A stretch of DNA of 64,000 nt from Branchiostoma belcheri (Eukaryota > Chordata > Leptocardii > Amphioxiformes > Branchiostomatidae): contig NW_017802536.1 of NCBI RefSeq assembly GCF_001625305.1, positions 301,409 through 365,408 on the forward strand. Direction: 5' to 3'. The notes below the pieces were generated by a model, which saw only the letters and a list, made by a program, of their open reading frames with translations, had not been told where the DNA came from and did no database searches. Position 1 is the first letter of the stretch. Every line of letters starts with the position of its first letter. The position numbers were made by a program, and so were the translations under genes. Shown here in pieces: positions 12,145 to 23,686 of this stretch.

Positions 12145-12396
12145 CTTTTCGGTAATCTTGTGTGTTATACCATTAAGTTTAAGAGAAAAACGGTTGTAGG
12201 CAATTAATCACATAATTGACGTCAAAATGACGTCATATTACGTCATAATGATTTTAAAATGGTTGATATTATTGATTATTACTAGTGCACCTCACTCTAC
12301 ACTCTCAACATTTAGCGGTCATACTACATACCATTCTTGAGTTTGAGTTTCCCCCCCTCCAGTCCCAAAGATAAAAAAAGCCCAGTCTAGATAGGG
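12145..12396 (+). mobile_element. piggyBac-like MITE, 3' terminal fragment (arm B)
   Basis: Contains three ACGTCA-type motifs (12216-12250), the C-run and the terminal CAGTCTAGATAGGG followed by TTAA. It corresponds to the fragment at 1-162 in arm A. Confidence 0.65.
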
Positions 12397-12726
12397 TTAA
12401 ACCAGTACACATCTCAACACCTGACCTCATGTGGTGTAGGTTTTTATCATTTTAAAAATCTTGTTCAGCGTGTTTCAATCCAATTCTCAATGTTTAATGT
12501 GCATTTAACAAATGTTGTTTGCTGTCTATTAATGTGGTCTTCTTTCACAGGTGGCAGGTCACTTTTAATAATGCAGGAATGTGCTTAAAAAAATGGGCCA
12601 GGAAAAGGTGATTGTTATAGTCAGATGGCTGGCTAAAAGTGGCAGGTTTGAATGACAATAATTGCTCTTTTAGCTTTAAATAAACAGACTTTGCTCTTCA
12701 TGCAACAACTCAGAAATGCCTACTGT

Positions 12727-14667
12727 CTAATTAACTATGCTATTTGTTATAAGTTCAGAAAAAGGCATATTCTTAACCCTGTTGTACTCCTCCAACAATA
12801 CGTTTGTAGTTGGTCGTTGACTGGGGTCCCTATTTTGACACTGATGGTGCACTTTGAACAAGTGTAATCTGACAACATCACTTCCATTTACATTTCCCAG
12901 TAAGTGGTCAAAAACACCTGGAATTTTCCAAATGTCAGATTTTTCATCATAAGGAGGCATTCTTGAGTAATCATATGTTTCATTTTCAAAGGGCCAAAGC
13001 TCCTCAGGGGCAACAAAGTCTGACCAAGTTCTACCTCGTCTACACTTAATGAAATGATGTGCTTCATGATTCACTTCTGGTATCCAATCCAGGTCACCTA
13101 AGACAAGTTTGAAATCCTGTGTGATAAGAAACTGGGATAGAGTTTTATGGACATTGTTTGAGTCGCACATGACTCGTGTGCCAACTGGACTATTGTGTAG
13201 GAAATGTATACATTCTAGGTAACTCAGAGCCATGTTAAATCTTGTCCGGACATTGTTAAACTTGCTGTATGCGTTCGACTTTAGGATATTCTCAATAAAG
13301 TCTGCAGATCCTAATTGATAAAACTCTGTAAGGAGCGTTGTGTTGCATGATCCCACATACTGCAAAACAGAAGGGTGTTGCAGGGTCTTCAGCATCTCTA
13401 TATTTCGCGAGAAGAACTTGAGATAAGCCGGTTTCGTCAGGTTACTGTAGGCCACTGTGCGGTTTCTCCAGATAGCTTTGTAAACCTACAAAGTGCAGAA
13501 AGGATGTATATTGTAGTTCTGTACAGCATATAGTAAAATGTACATCAATTCATGTCTTTATGGTGTAGTAACCTGCACGCTCTGCATACTTAGAGCCGGT
13601 GGCCTAGGTTGCACCCGATTTGGACACGATTAGACGTCCTTTATATTTTGGATGTCGACGTACATATAACGCTTGTACAGTGTACAAGGAAGATTATCAC
13701 ATCAAACCTCTATACATAAAAGGACCCAACACACTTTATTAAGAAGATTTAGAGTAGAGGTACACGACAACATACTTGAGCTGTAGTAAAGATTATAAAC
13801 AAATCCCCATTGCACTACTTATGCAATGTTTCGTCCTCAGTCTGACGTTGCCCACCTTTGTAATCTGTTATATTACCTTTTAAATCTAAGATACCAGCTG
13901 TTTCCCCGTTGACAAACCTACATAACTTTATGTTTCCTGATATACTGATCTACAAATGAGAAGTATGTTACATGTATGACTAATCAGATATGCATGTTGC
14001 TGACTTGCTTGTACCAGTATTCAGTGCACATATGAAAATTGTTCAAGATCTGATGGAAATGGGAAAACACAAATCATTGATGGTTTCCTGAATCGGACAC
14101 CTCACACAGTATTATAATCTAAAAAAAAGGGGAAAAAAGTTGTAATCTGGAAATCACCTGTAACATATAATATGATTGTTTATGCTAGCTGCGCCTATAC
14201 TACTTGAATTAGCTATCCGACAGAAATTTTACGTCTACACTCGCCTACAACAGGGTATAACATTAAAATAATAGGTGCATAATCAATTAGAAATATAACA
14301 ATGCTGTTACCTTCTTATGACCACCTCTTCCGATTCTGCGCTGAGTGGTCACCTCATTCGTTATCTCTTTACAACCAAGCCATGGCATACAAGTTTCCAT
14401 CGTGGACAGTCGAAAACTTCCCGGCGGGCACAGCCTCCTCTGTCCAGGCTGGCCCACTCCCAACTCTGCCACAGTCACAACATCCGGATTGGACCTGGAC
14501 TCTTGGACTTTTCCTTGTCTTTCTTGACGCAACATTTCATCGACCTCGTAGTTGAGGAAGCCACTAGCAGGCTGCAGAGAGCCTGACCGGAACCACGGCA
14601 GTAGGCAGAGAAGCAGCAGAATAAGGAGAATGAGACAGACCACTTGTGGCTTACATGCACGACCCAT
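12727..14667 (-). CDS. POMK: Protein O-mannose kinase (POMK/SGK196-like), copy B
   Basis: Tandem paralogue of the kinase gene at 353-2302, with the same two-exon structure: complement 14311-14667 and 12727-13485, phase 0, donor AAG|GTAACA, acceptor TTGTAG|GTT. The predicted protein is 371 aa. The N-terminal anchor, the CPPGSFRLSTMETCMPWLGC block, RVMCDSN, DLD, VAPEELWPF and MPPYDEKSDIWKIP are all intact. The two copies are most alike in the anchor and catalytic loop. They differ clearly in the stretch just before VAPE, where copy B has FIKCRRGRTWSDF (closer in look to the vertebrate sequence) and copy A has a longer, more diverged run ending in RSLY. The glycine loop reads IGRGGHKK here and IGSGGLKE in copy A. 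Flanking and intronic DNA is also shared, so the copies arose by segmental duplication, not retroposition. Both are open, so neither is an obvious pseudogene. Confidence 0.9.
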
Positions 14668-14801
14668 CGTTACGGAATCTGCTACTGTAACTCTGACCTG
14701 TAATAGGTTTGCAGTACCATTAGCACTTAATCTATAATATTATACAATAAAATGACATCGCTCTTGACCCAAGAATGACATGGAGAGTGGTAACAGTAGG
14801 G

Positions 14802-14899
14802 TAGCCTGGGTACTATCCTGGTTATTTTACGTCCTTTTCCACAGTCACTCCTCACTGTGGGAACTGACGTAAATTATAACCAGGACGGCACCCAGGCTA
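14802..14899. mobile_element. Short foldback MITE upstream of POMK copy B
   Basis: Orthologous copy of the palindrome at 2429-2524, with TAGCCTGGG at the left and CCCAGGCTA at the right. Confidence 0.65.
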
Positions 14900-15816
14900 A
14901 CAGTAGTATTGTAGTTGAAAAAATATCTACATTATAGTTACATACCAGGACATGAACAGTTTCTGCAGTGCTATTGGTTAGATTCTGTCCCACTGAAGAC
15001 ACTTAAGCAATCTCAAGGTTTTAAACAATCTGGAGATTTTTTAAGTCATCTTATAATTGATGTTTAAGCTTTGTGTAATATCAAGATTTTCCGAAAGGTT
15101 TTTCCGAGAGGATAATTAAGAAAATGGTTGACGGATCGTCGTGACTTTTGGTGTGTATGTAGCTAAAGTGATGCTTGGCATAACTAAATTACAATTATGC
15201 AAATCAGGATCTAATCTGCATGATAAATGAGGAAATTCTATCAATCCATTGTTTTTAATATAAAGCTATGAAACACGACACGATTGAGAACGAAAGGGAC
15301 ACAGATATTGATTATGTAAATGAATACCTCATTACATAAGTAATGCGAAATTGCCACAATTCTATAGGGGCAACTCCTGGGAATTCAATACTTACCATAA
15401 TTGGAAGTTCAGTGAAGGTTAACATCAGTAAACATGATTTATTCAAGTCAGGGCCTTATTTGTATAATCTGAATTTTACTTATGCGCAGGATTGTAAATG
15501 TAAGTTATTGACAGGTGGCCATCAACATGCATAAGCATGTCATGCACTAAACGTCATGGAGGTATGAGATCGCCGAACTCTAGTTGCTATGTAAGTTCTG
15601 TTTTAGCCAGTTGACAAGCTTTCTTTTACTTTTTATGAAGCTTGTCAATGATAGATTAACCCCATTCCCATTAATTTGTATTCATTTTCCACTTTCTTCT
15701 GTCCTTTTTTTTGCATCAATAGTTTGTTAATCCTACGAGTAGACTTCTCCACACTTGTTGCACAGTGAAACCTTGTATGTGGTGAATAAACTGTTAACAT
15801 TATATCTGGCAAGAAT

Positions 15817-16372
15817 CTATGGCAATCCCGCGATATCTTTATTTGCAATCAGATACAGATTCAGGTACAGATACATATTCATGCACAGATACAGATTCAT
15901 GTACAGATATACAGATACAGATTTTTCCGAGTAGGATGACCGTGTCAGTCCCTACAGCTGAGTGAGGGTCACAGTTGACACGGTGGCCTTCGCGTGGATT
16001 TGTTTAAGGTGGATAACAGGTTGCGAATCTGAGACCCACACACTTGGGCACCCGTCTTCCCCAGCGGATCCATATCGAGGGAGACGTGCTGGTTCCGGTT
16101 AGGATGCCTGCAGCGAGCTGCCGGATGACTTGGTTACGCTCAAGGTCCGCCTTGACTACGCCAGCCCGCCTGGCGCTGCTCTCGTCCGCCAACTGAGGAC
16201 AACTGCCGCTGGAGACTTGACCCTCTAATTGAGGGGGGATAAGTGTAAAGTGCCTTTCCCAAGGGCACAACGTCGGTTCGGACATGCCCCTGTGCTCCGA
16301 CTCGGAATCGAACCCGGGGCTCCTTGCTTGGGCGTCGAACGATCTGTCCACTACGCCACACGACGCCACAAG
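15817..16372 (-). mobile_element. tRNA-derived SINE with 27-bp target duplication
   Basis: Present in arm B only. The flanks at 15790-15816 and 16373-16399 are an identical 27-bp duplication, and the site is single in arm A near 3400-3430. On the minus strand the element starts with a tRNA-like head (16290-16371): A box TGGCGTAGTGGACAG and B box GGTTCGATTCC. A body follows, and then a 3' tail of degenerate ATACAGATTC repeats (about 15848-15925). This is the architecture of a LINE-mobilised SINE. I could not assign its LINE partner. Confidence 0.8.
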
Positions 16373-17551
16373 ACTGTTAACATTATATCTGGCAAGAATA
16401 TAACTTCTAAATGATCCTGGTATTGTTTATGTATATCAATAGACTACACTGTTACCTGGCAACCAAGCTGTAGCATCTCCGCATTTTTTTTTGAATTACA
16501 GCAGGATTTCTTAATAACTTATGAACCAATCGCTACATGTATATCATGTAATGTACATGTCCATGCACCAGCAGGCAAAAGCCACGGTCCCTCAATGTCA
16601 TGAAAAAAACACTTATTCATCAGACGTTATATGCAAATTTCTATATTCTAAGTGGAATACTTTTTTGGCGTAGCAATTCCATTCAGGGTAATGTTCCAGC
16701 AGTAAATGCTGGTTTTTATCTGAGAAACTACATGGGAAGAGAACTGATAGAGCAGCAAGTTGGAGAAGACCAGGAATGTGGCGTGAGATTGAGTGAGTTT
16801 ACTCTGGGAACCAGACTCGTGAGGCTGGGGGCAGTGAGTACGCATGTGGAGGGCAAGTGATAGCCCATTCCGCCCCTCCCCACTATCAGATGTGCCTCTA
16901 AACTGTGCTGTGCAACAACATACACAGACCCCATACACAATGTAGGTCTCTCGCCACGAGAACGCTTTGCCCAGGTTGGCAAAGGACCCCAAGCATGTCC
17001 TGTCGTACTTTCTAATGATGTGTACAAAGCAGAGTGTACTGGTGGTGTTAGGAAAAGGAGAGACTCCCACCACTTGAAAGATTATTTGATACAAAAAAAT
17101 ATGTGTCCAACAAGCTGAACCCATCATGTTAGCCTGGGTACTAGTATCACATAATGGGCAAGCGTTAACATTTATTACACTCCATTGAAATTTTGTGTTA
17201 TTTTTGTAGGCCAGGTGACATAACAGCAAAGAGCAACTACCAAAGGCAGAATAAGGCTGTGAAGGTTGCAGTAAAAATCATAAACACCAGCTCATGGAAA
17301 ATAAAGTGCAGTCCCTTAGGACTATGTTAACAATAACTCCCACAACCTATTCAAAACTGTGCTAGAACTCGAATACATCAATTCAGCAAAACAATTGAGC
17401 TGGTAGCATGCATACTGATAATTTCTAAAAATTAGCAAATAACAGTTTTGGGGTTTCGCGAGGACCCCAGGTGTACAGATTAATCAGTCCGGGAAGGTGT
17501 ACTGTTGAGGGTTAAGCAAGAGTCAAAATTAACTTACAAACTGTAATTTAA

Positions 17552-18462
17552 CCCTATCTAGACCGGGGGGGGGGGCTAAAAGTGCCCGCGCCAACTTTGA
17601 TGTCACATAGCATCTGAACGGGTAGGGCTAGAACGACCGAACTTGGTGACTTTTCCTAAAATATTGTTGGCAACAATTTTCTAACATTGGAATAAGATAA
17701 TGATTTTTTGTGTTGCTATGGCAACGGGTTTCTGACAGGCATTTTTTGCTAAATTTAGTAATTTTTGTTTCAAGAATAGAATTTTATGGGTTTTATGTCG
17801 TTACTCATGGTTTCTAATATTAATAACATCCCATGTAATTTTATGTAAATTTTATCATTAAATATGCAGAATTTATGCTAATTTGATGACGTCATTGGCC
17901 AAAATCCAAGATGGCGGACCACACCATTAGAACAGGTATATACAGGTTATTTTCCTTAAAATTTCATCAATACTTCCATTTCTTTTTCCAAAAAAGGTTT
18001 AAATGAAGGTCTTTAGTATGTTTACAATGTATTTTAGGCTTTATCACGAAACAAAAACTATTTTTGAAAATTCAACATTGATGACCCAAGATGGCGGATA
18101 TCTTAAATATGTATGACGTCATTTTATGACGTCACCGGTGTTGCTATGGGCAACATAAGACTTAGTACACCCTAATATTCTGTCATAAACACTTTTGGTA
18201 AAGTTATGCTGTATACCATTTAGTTTTCAGGGAATAGCCTATCTAGACGGTTTTGGCCAATAAAATCACATTAATGACGTCATAATGACGTCATATTACG
18301 TCATAATGACAAAAAAATTGTAGATATGATAAATTTGTACTAGTACACCATCCTCTGAAAATTTGGTAGTCATACGACATACCGTTAGCGAGTTCTGAGG
18401 GGGTGGTCAAAAGAGCCCCCCCCCCGTCAAATCTTGCTCAAAAAAGCCCGGTCTAGATAGGG
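17552..18462 (+). mobile_element. Complete piggyBac-like MITE (911 bp)
   Basis: Ends CCCTATCTAGACCGGG and its complement CCCGGTCTAGATAGGG, flanked by TTAA at 17548-17551 and 18463-18466. Arm A near 5750 has a single TTAA and no insertion, so the target duplication is proven by an empty site. CCC termini with TTAA targeting are the piggyBac signature. No transposase is present. It carries several TGACGTCA (CRE-type) palindromes. Other copies lie at 1-162, 7773-7945, 12145-12396, 32161-32456, 39989-40812, about 42600-42885 and 46440-46493. Confidence 0.85.
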
Positions 18463-18480
18463 TTAAAAGCGCTAAATATG

Positions 18481-18587
18481 AATCATCCTCCCATGGCAGG
18501 GGCAGCGGCTCCGAATTCCTTCTCCACTCCGGGGTAAGGGGTGGAAAAGGAACTCGGAGCCGCTGACCCTGCCATGGGAGGATGATT
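18481..18587. mobile_element. 107-bp foldback element
   Basis: Arms of about 50 bp begin AATCATCCTCCCATGGCAGG and end with the complement, with only a few mismatches. Absent from arm A, so it is a recent insertion 14 bp from the end of the piggyBac-like MITE. It has no coding potential. Confidence 0.75.
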
Positions 18588-20135
18588 TGAATTGGATGCC
18601 GGTATTAGTTCGTACACGATTGCCTGTATATAACTGTGCCATACTGCCATTGCTAGAAAATAAATCAAAATACTGCGATACCCGTCTGACAATGGATAGT
18701 ATGCCTTTGTTGGTATATAACGTTATACAAAGGTACGGAAGACATTAATACCTAAAATACCACGACAAATGAAATACTGGACTTACAAGAGGTATCAGCG
18801 TTGATGAAACCTTGAAGAAGTTCGTGTGGCCGAATCTTGGGTGATTTTGTGCAGAGTGTAAGTTTTTACCCGCACCTTTATGAGTGGCCTTCGAGAAATG
18901 TCGACGTGTAACTGCGGCTGATCCACATCAAAACTCTGTTTGTTGTTTTTGCCGTGGTATATTTAAGTCCCGAAATTGTCGTGATCAAACTTAACGGACT
19001 TTCTGGAGTGTGTTATTGATTTAAAGTGGTGCAATAAGACCTGGTAAAAAAGGTAAAAAAATGCTTGATGCCTAATTTTAAGACGTGGGAAAATCGAACC
19101 GGTATGTTTTATGCATTACTCCAGCAGGCCATTAACGTGGCACCGATAGAAAATCCTATTATTTTTTGGCATGGCAAAATTAAATATATTTAATTATTCT
19201 ATACAAATAAACCTAACTTGGAGGGAAAATAGACCTAGTACAAATCCAAAATGATTCATTTTCGGCAGAATTCTGCTTATATTACATAATAAGTCCATAA
19301 TAGTATTTCTAATATTGCCCTAATGCTGTATGCTGTAAACAGGAACCCTACGCGGGCGCGGTTGAACATAAAACAGAGAAAACAAATAAGTGACGACTAT
19401 CACCCGGATCCACTGATAACCTGATAACCTGAGACATGTCCGGGCGGTGGTAGAAAATTCTCAGAGAGTGTCACTCGGGAACCAGATTCAAATGTGAAGA
19501 ACTGTATCAATTTGTTGAGTTTATTTATTTTTTACATTACATAAATGGAGTTGCAAATGTTTGTTAGTGTATAAGTTGAAAGATTGTTACGACATTTACG
19601 ACAGTTACAACAGGAAATAACGTCGCCCCTGTATCACTCTCCAAGCACAGGTTGTGGGGGAATGATCGTTAGCTTTTTATGTATGGCCGTTATTTGGTGG
19701 CCGGCGACCTTATCTGGCGAATGGATACTGCCTAGCCAATTTGATACTGTCTTTTTGCCACTAAAAGGGGTCTGCTTGGAGATTGCCTGTATAGGAAACT
19801 GTGTTCGCATATGTGGGTGTTTTTAGTATAAACGCGGAACTCAAAAGGCCGTGAATGGGTATTGCTAATTTATAATATCAAAATATTTTAGCGCATGTAG
19901 CGGAACTACTGGTCTTGATATGTCGTGTAACTGCCATGCTATTGTCACAATGTTCAGGAAGAAACAGTTCTCTTGTTCACAATGTTGTGACATAAGATCG
20001 CCTCCCATAAAGCTTTCTGTAAAAGTACAGGGGGATTTCTGAGAAAAATTGCCTGGGATTTCGTATAGAGATAGATTTAGCAAATACCCTAGACGGTTGT
20101 TAGAAAGTTTAAGCTTGTTCCAACAAGGAAAGAAC

Positions 20136-20183
20136 TCACCATAAATTTTCGGTTGATCCCTGCAACCTTCGTCAGATGTGTGA
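20136..20183 (-). ncRNA. Hammerhead-like motif after Penelope tail, arm B
   Basis: Minus-strand order: TCACACAT (stem I, one bulged A), CTGACGA core intact, an extra A, GGTT / 9-nt loop / AACC (stem II), GAA, AATT (self-complementary stem III), T at the cleavage position, ATGGTGA (pairs CAT with ATG and TCAC with GTGA). It lies directly after the GIY-YIG coding tail. This is the best preserved of the three tail-linked copies. Confidence 0.5.
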
Positions 20184-20390
20184 CGCAATCGCTGATCACT
20201 TTCCGGAAGTCGGAAGCGTGATGACGTCAGTGGTGCATCAAAAGCGGCGGGAAGACGAAATCTGCCACCATCACGGTTCAGAGAGCGTTTATGGGCCCTG
20301 ATATAAATCGCCTCCTTCACGCCTCTCACAAAGAAGTCCTTCTCCGTGTCAATATCCCTAACTTATCCAATGTGAGTGTGTAACAGGGGG
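20184..20390 (-). pseudogene. Penelope-like element, C-terminal GIY-YIG endonuclease tail
   Basis: Minus-strand translation gives DFFVRGVKEAIYIRAHKRSL followed by NRDGGRFRLPAAFDAPL. The VKEAIYIR and SLNRDGGR.LP blocks are typical of the C-terminal end of Penelope-like GIY-YIG endonucleases. A stop lies about 20 codons upstream, and no reverse transcriptase precedes it, so this is a 5'-truncated relic. Related relics are at 7524-7650 and 36390-36495. Confidence 0.65.
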
Positions 20391-20399
20391 ACTCTATAT

Positions 20400-20765
20400 G
20401 AATGTGTTGTGAAACTTCGGGAGTAGTAGAACTGGGGCGCCTGTGCTGTCTGTGACTCAAAACGGAACGGTTGCACGGCCGATCCAGCTAGGTCCAGACG
20501 TGCCCGCCATTGTTTACGCCAGCGCCGACGTCACAGGTCCAGTCGCAGCGCCGCTTATATTAGCGGACAATCGGGCGCTAGCCGGGGAACATCGAGCATG
20601 TCAGATATCACCGCAAATATGTGCGGGTTTGGCAGAAACCAATAAATCACCATTTACAAATAGGATTTTGGGTGGAAAGGCCCCAAAAATTAAAGTATTG
20701 GATTTGCCCTTTAATGGGCTTCCTTGTGTTATTTCTCGTTGGATTTGAAAGCTAGCTGTCTTCCA
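20400..20765. other. Repetitive noncoding interval
   Basis: A 101-codon plus-strand ORF (20443-20748) crosses this GC-rich stretch, but it has no recognisable family and lies between two retroelement relics. I see no support for a gene. Confidence 0.3.
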
Positions 20766-20769
20766 GCCG

Positions 20770-21985
20770 TTGCTAATGACTGACGCTATTGAGTGGCTAA
20801 TGCACCGGTATTGCGGAGATCAGGACTCAGCTTGTTCCAGATAGTGACCAGCCGTGGTATATAGGAAGAGCTGAAGGCTGATGTCCTAACTCTAACTAGA
20901 GATCTAAAGTGTCTTGAGGGTCTGGATGGAAAGGAGACATGCTTATGAACAATTTGTTTTGTCTTAACAACGACCATTATGTCGCAAATCTCTCGCCTGT
21001 GTGTATGAGGCAACAGACCTAAGGTGTTAAGTCGTTCCTTGTAGGTCAAGTTGTTTGATTGGGCTCCTAGAATGAATTTAGTCGCCCTTCGCTCCACACC
21101 TTCCACAAGGGACATGAGTTTGTGGGACTGAGGGGATCACAAAGGAGAACAGTATTCTAAGATACTTCTTACCAATGTGGTATACAGCGCCTTTCTGACG
21201 TCAATGTTGGTGTTAAAACCAATTTTTCGCTTGATAAAGCCAGTCATGGAGTTGGCCCTGGCTACCATCTTTGAAATGTGACTGTTCCACTGCAGGTCTG
21301 ACTGGACAATGACCCCAAGGTCAGGCATACTGTCTACAGATGTTATGGTGGTGTCAGACATGTGATATGAGTACAAAATCGGACTCTTGGAGCGAGTTAA
21401 ACGGATAAGTTTACACTTGGAAGGATGAAAAGACATCTTCCACCTAAGACTCCAATAATTGTACATAGCAGTAATATCATCTTGCAGTTTAACACAGTCG
21501 TTCAAATTGCTGACATCTCTGAAACATTTGGAGTCATAGCGAAAAGTGCTACAGTAGATTGGGTTGCTTCACACGGCAAGCCATTAATAAACAGGTGGGA
21601 AAGACATGGTCCAAGAATGGAACCCTGAGGAACTCCCGAAGTAACCGAAAGCCATTTGGACTGACAGCCCTCCACATGTACTAGCACCCGTTGATGACGA
21701 TCAGTTAGGTATGAGGTGAACCATGCAAGAAGGCTACCACCGAAACCAAGCAGCTAAAGGTTGTGGATTTACAAAATGTGTGAAACCAAATCAAACGCCT
21801 TGGCAAAGTCCAAGAATAACATATCAACTTGCCCCCCCCCCTGTCGAGTATGGATCCAACTTGATGGTAAGTTTACTAAAGTTGAGTGGTGATAGAACGG
21901 CCGGCAATAAACCCGTGTTGGAATTTGTGTAGCGACCCTCTCAACATTGGAATTAACTGATAAAACATAATACGTTCCATCACCT
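20770..21985 (-). pseudogene. Non-LTR retrotransposon reverse transcriptase, 5'-truncated and broken
   Basis: In minus-strand order: ERIMFYQLIP...FQHGFIAGRS near 21960-21890; motif A as LDFAKAFD near 21785-21820; SGVPQGSILGP near 21606-21640; motif C, normally FADD, reads FAMT near 21530; then DLGVIVQSDLQWNSHI and a C-terminal ERRATKFILG...YKERL segment. Several frameshifts separate the pieces, and the catalytic aspartates of motif C are gone. The order fits the CR1/L2/Jockey group. It has no host role and must have been moved in trans. Confidence 0.8.
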
Positions 21986-22496
21986 TACTTACCGGTAATT
22001 ACTTCCACATTCGTTGCGTTTCGCTGCGTTGGGATGCATCGGGCGAGAAATATACCCCCAAATCGTACATATACAGGGCACTATATGTATGGTAATGTGT
22101 GTGCAGCCTACATATTTATATCATTTGTCCGATGATAATAAGACATCTCTACACCAACGCTAACTCTTTAATTTGTAAATTCAGTAATTGTGCAACGGAG
22201 GTTAAAAGCATACTTTTTATGTCCCGTTCATTGTTGTTCAATGTATTGTTCGCAGCTGTGGATCAGACACAGTGTTGGTGCGCTGTAGCGTTTTCAGACA
22301 GCGTACCATGGCGCTCTTAAAATGCTGATGAGGGACATCTGGGAGGACCCAGATTATTTTGATACATGAATAGGAAAAGGATGCATAGAAACATAAATAT
22401 TGTTAGAAGAGGGACCGTCCGGTAAGTTTACAAATGCATTTGATTTTTTCTTTTATTCATTAATGTTTTATTTTTCTGGTGTCTGTTTTAAACTGA

Positions 22497-22545
22497 TCTC
22501 TCTCTCTCTTTCTTTGTGTGTGTGTGTGTGTGTTTGTTTGTTTGC
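22497..22545. repeat. CT/GT microsatellite
   Basis: TCTCTCTCTC followed by a GTGTGTGT run and GTTT units. The flanks resemble 38360-38640, so it sits in a repeat family. Confidence 0.8.
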
Positions 22546-22799
22546 GTGTGTTAGTGTGAGCGCGTTAGTGCTGGTGTGTTTATCAATCTCTGTGCGCGCG
22601 CGCACGTGTGTGTCGAGGAGGCTTACATGGTATATTTTTTTTAACTCGAAGTATATTTTGACGACAGCTACCCGAAACACCAGAAATTAAAAAAAAATCC
22701 GCAGAAAAATAATTGCGTTATAACGATGATCTACATATGGACCAAGAACACAGCCAGATATATACTCTTCTGGCGAAGACAATAAACTAAAGCGGCATC

Positions 22800-23370
22800 G
22801 CACAAAGTTTAAACGGGTGCGGTGCCAGCGTCACACCAGAGACGCCGTCAGTGGTTGGACGAGGAGCGCCCTCTGGCGTCCTGAAGATGAACGACTACAG
22901 CAGGTGTCATTGGCCTAAGCCTAAGCCTGACCACGCCTCCGCCATGCAGATGTAGCCCCGCCCTCCAGCGTACGGTATAAATAGCGGGACGCTCCCTAGA
23001 ACTGGGTTCTTCGCCTCTCTGAAGCTCCGTTCCAGCGCACAGGTTTAGGTTAGTAGTAGTTTAGTCTGGTAGTTTTCCCTCCAGGTACACTGTACAGGTA
23101 ATTGGTTTCCGTTCTCTTTTCCTACTTTTAGTATTGTGTTTAACTCTGTAACTGTAGATCCGTTGTATGTTCCATTGCTTTGCACACTATATATATAGCT
23201 ATACCACAGTTAGACAATAAAGTCACATCAAGTATAAATCGACCTGGGTTTGGCGTTGCTTAGAGTGAGTCCGAGTTAACAAGTGCCTTAGAGTGAGAGT
23301 CTAAAGTACCGTAAGATCTGTAACTGTAACTGTAATCGTAAGTTAGCCCAAACCCTGCCACACACAGAAA
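22800..23370 (+). promoter_or_regulatory. Candidate solo LTR or promoter with TATA box and poly(A) signal
   Basis: A TATAAATA box at about 22977 sits in a GC-rich context. AATAAA at about 23217 comes roughly 210 bp after the expected start, and the region ends near CCCTGCCACACA. This U3-R-U5 style order without a following ORF suggests a solo LTR, but I could not find matching target duplications or define the ends. An isolated host promoter is the alternative. Confidence 0.35.
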
Positions 23371-23686
23371 GACCGTTTGTTTCACAGGGTCGAAAAAAAA
23401 ACAAGAAGATCTCCATCCTATCTCCAAGACAAACGCGTCGGCCTAGAAAAAAGAAGACCGAATTGTAAGACTGCCACTGTCTTATATGTTAAGTCATTAC
23501 TGTGGTTTTAATACGTATATGTTATCTTGGACCCTTACCTCCCCCAAATACCATAAAGGACTCGGGCTTGTTCCTGCAGTTTCCTTCTGCGTCCAGAAAC
23601 CTTCCGGGGTACAGAAAATAACCGGGGTGATGACATATCCCATTGCAAACTATTCTTGACATGGCAACCGTTGCTAGACAACTTGT

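Larger units (their letters stand above)
12145..20340. repeat. Segmental duplication, arm B
   Basis: Second arm of the duplication. Insertions present only here are a SINE (15817-16372), a piggyBac-like MITE (17552-18462), a 107-bp foldback (18481-18587) and a short piece near 19030-19130. Outside these, order and content match arm A. Confidence 0.8.

Noticed and set aside
16004..16369. 121-codon minus-strand ORF
   Set aside because: Lies wholly within the tRNA-derived SINE, which is noncoding.
20443..20748. 101-codon plus-strand ORF
   Set aside because: No recognisable family, no splice partners, and it lies between retroelement relics; probably chance in GC-rich DNA.
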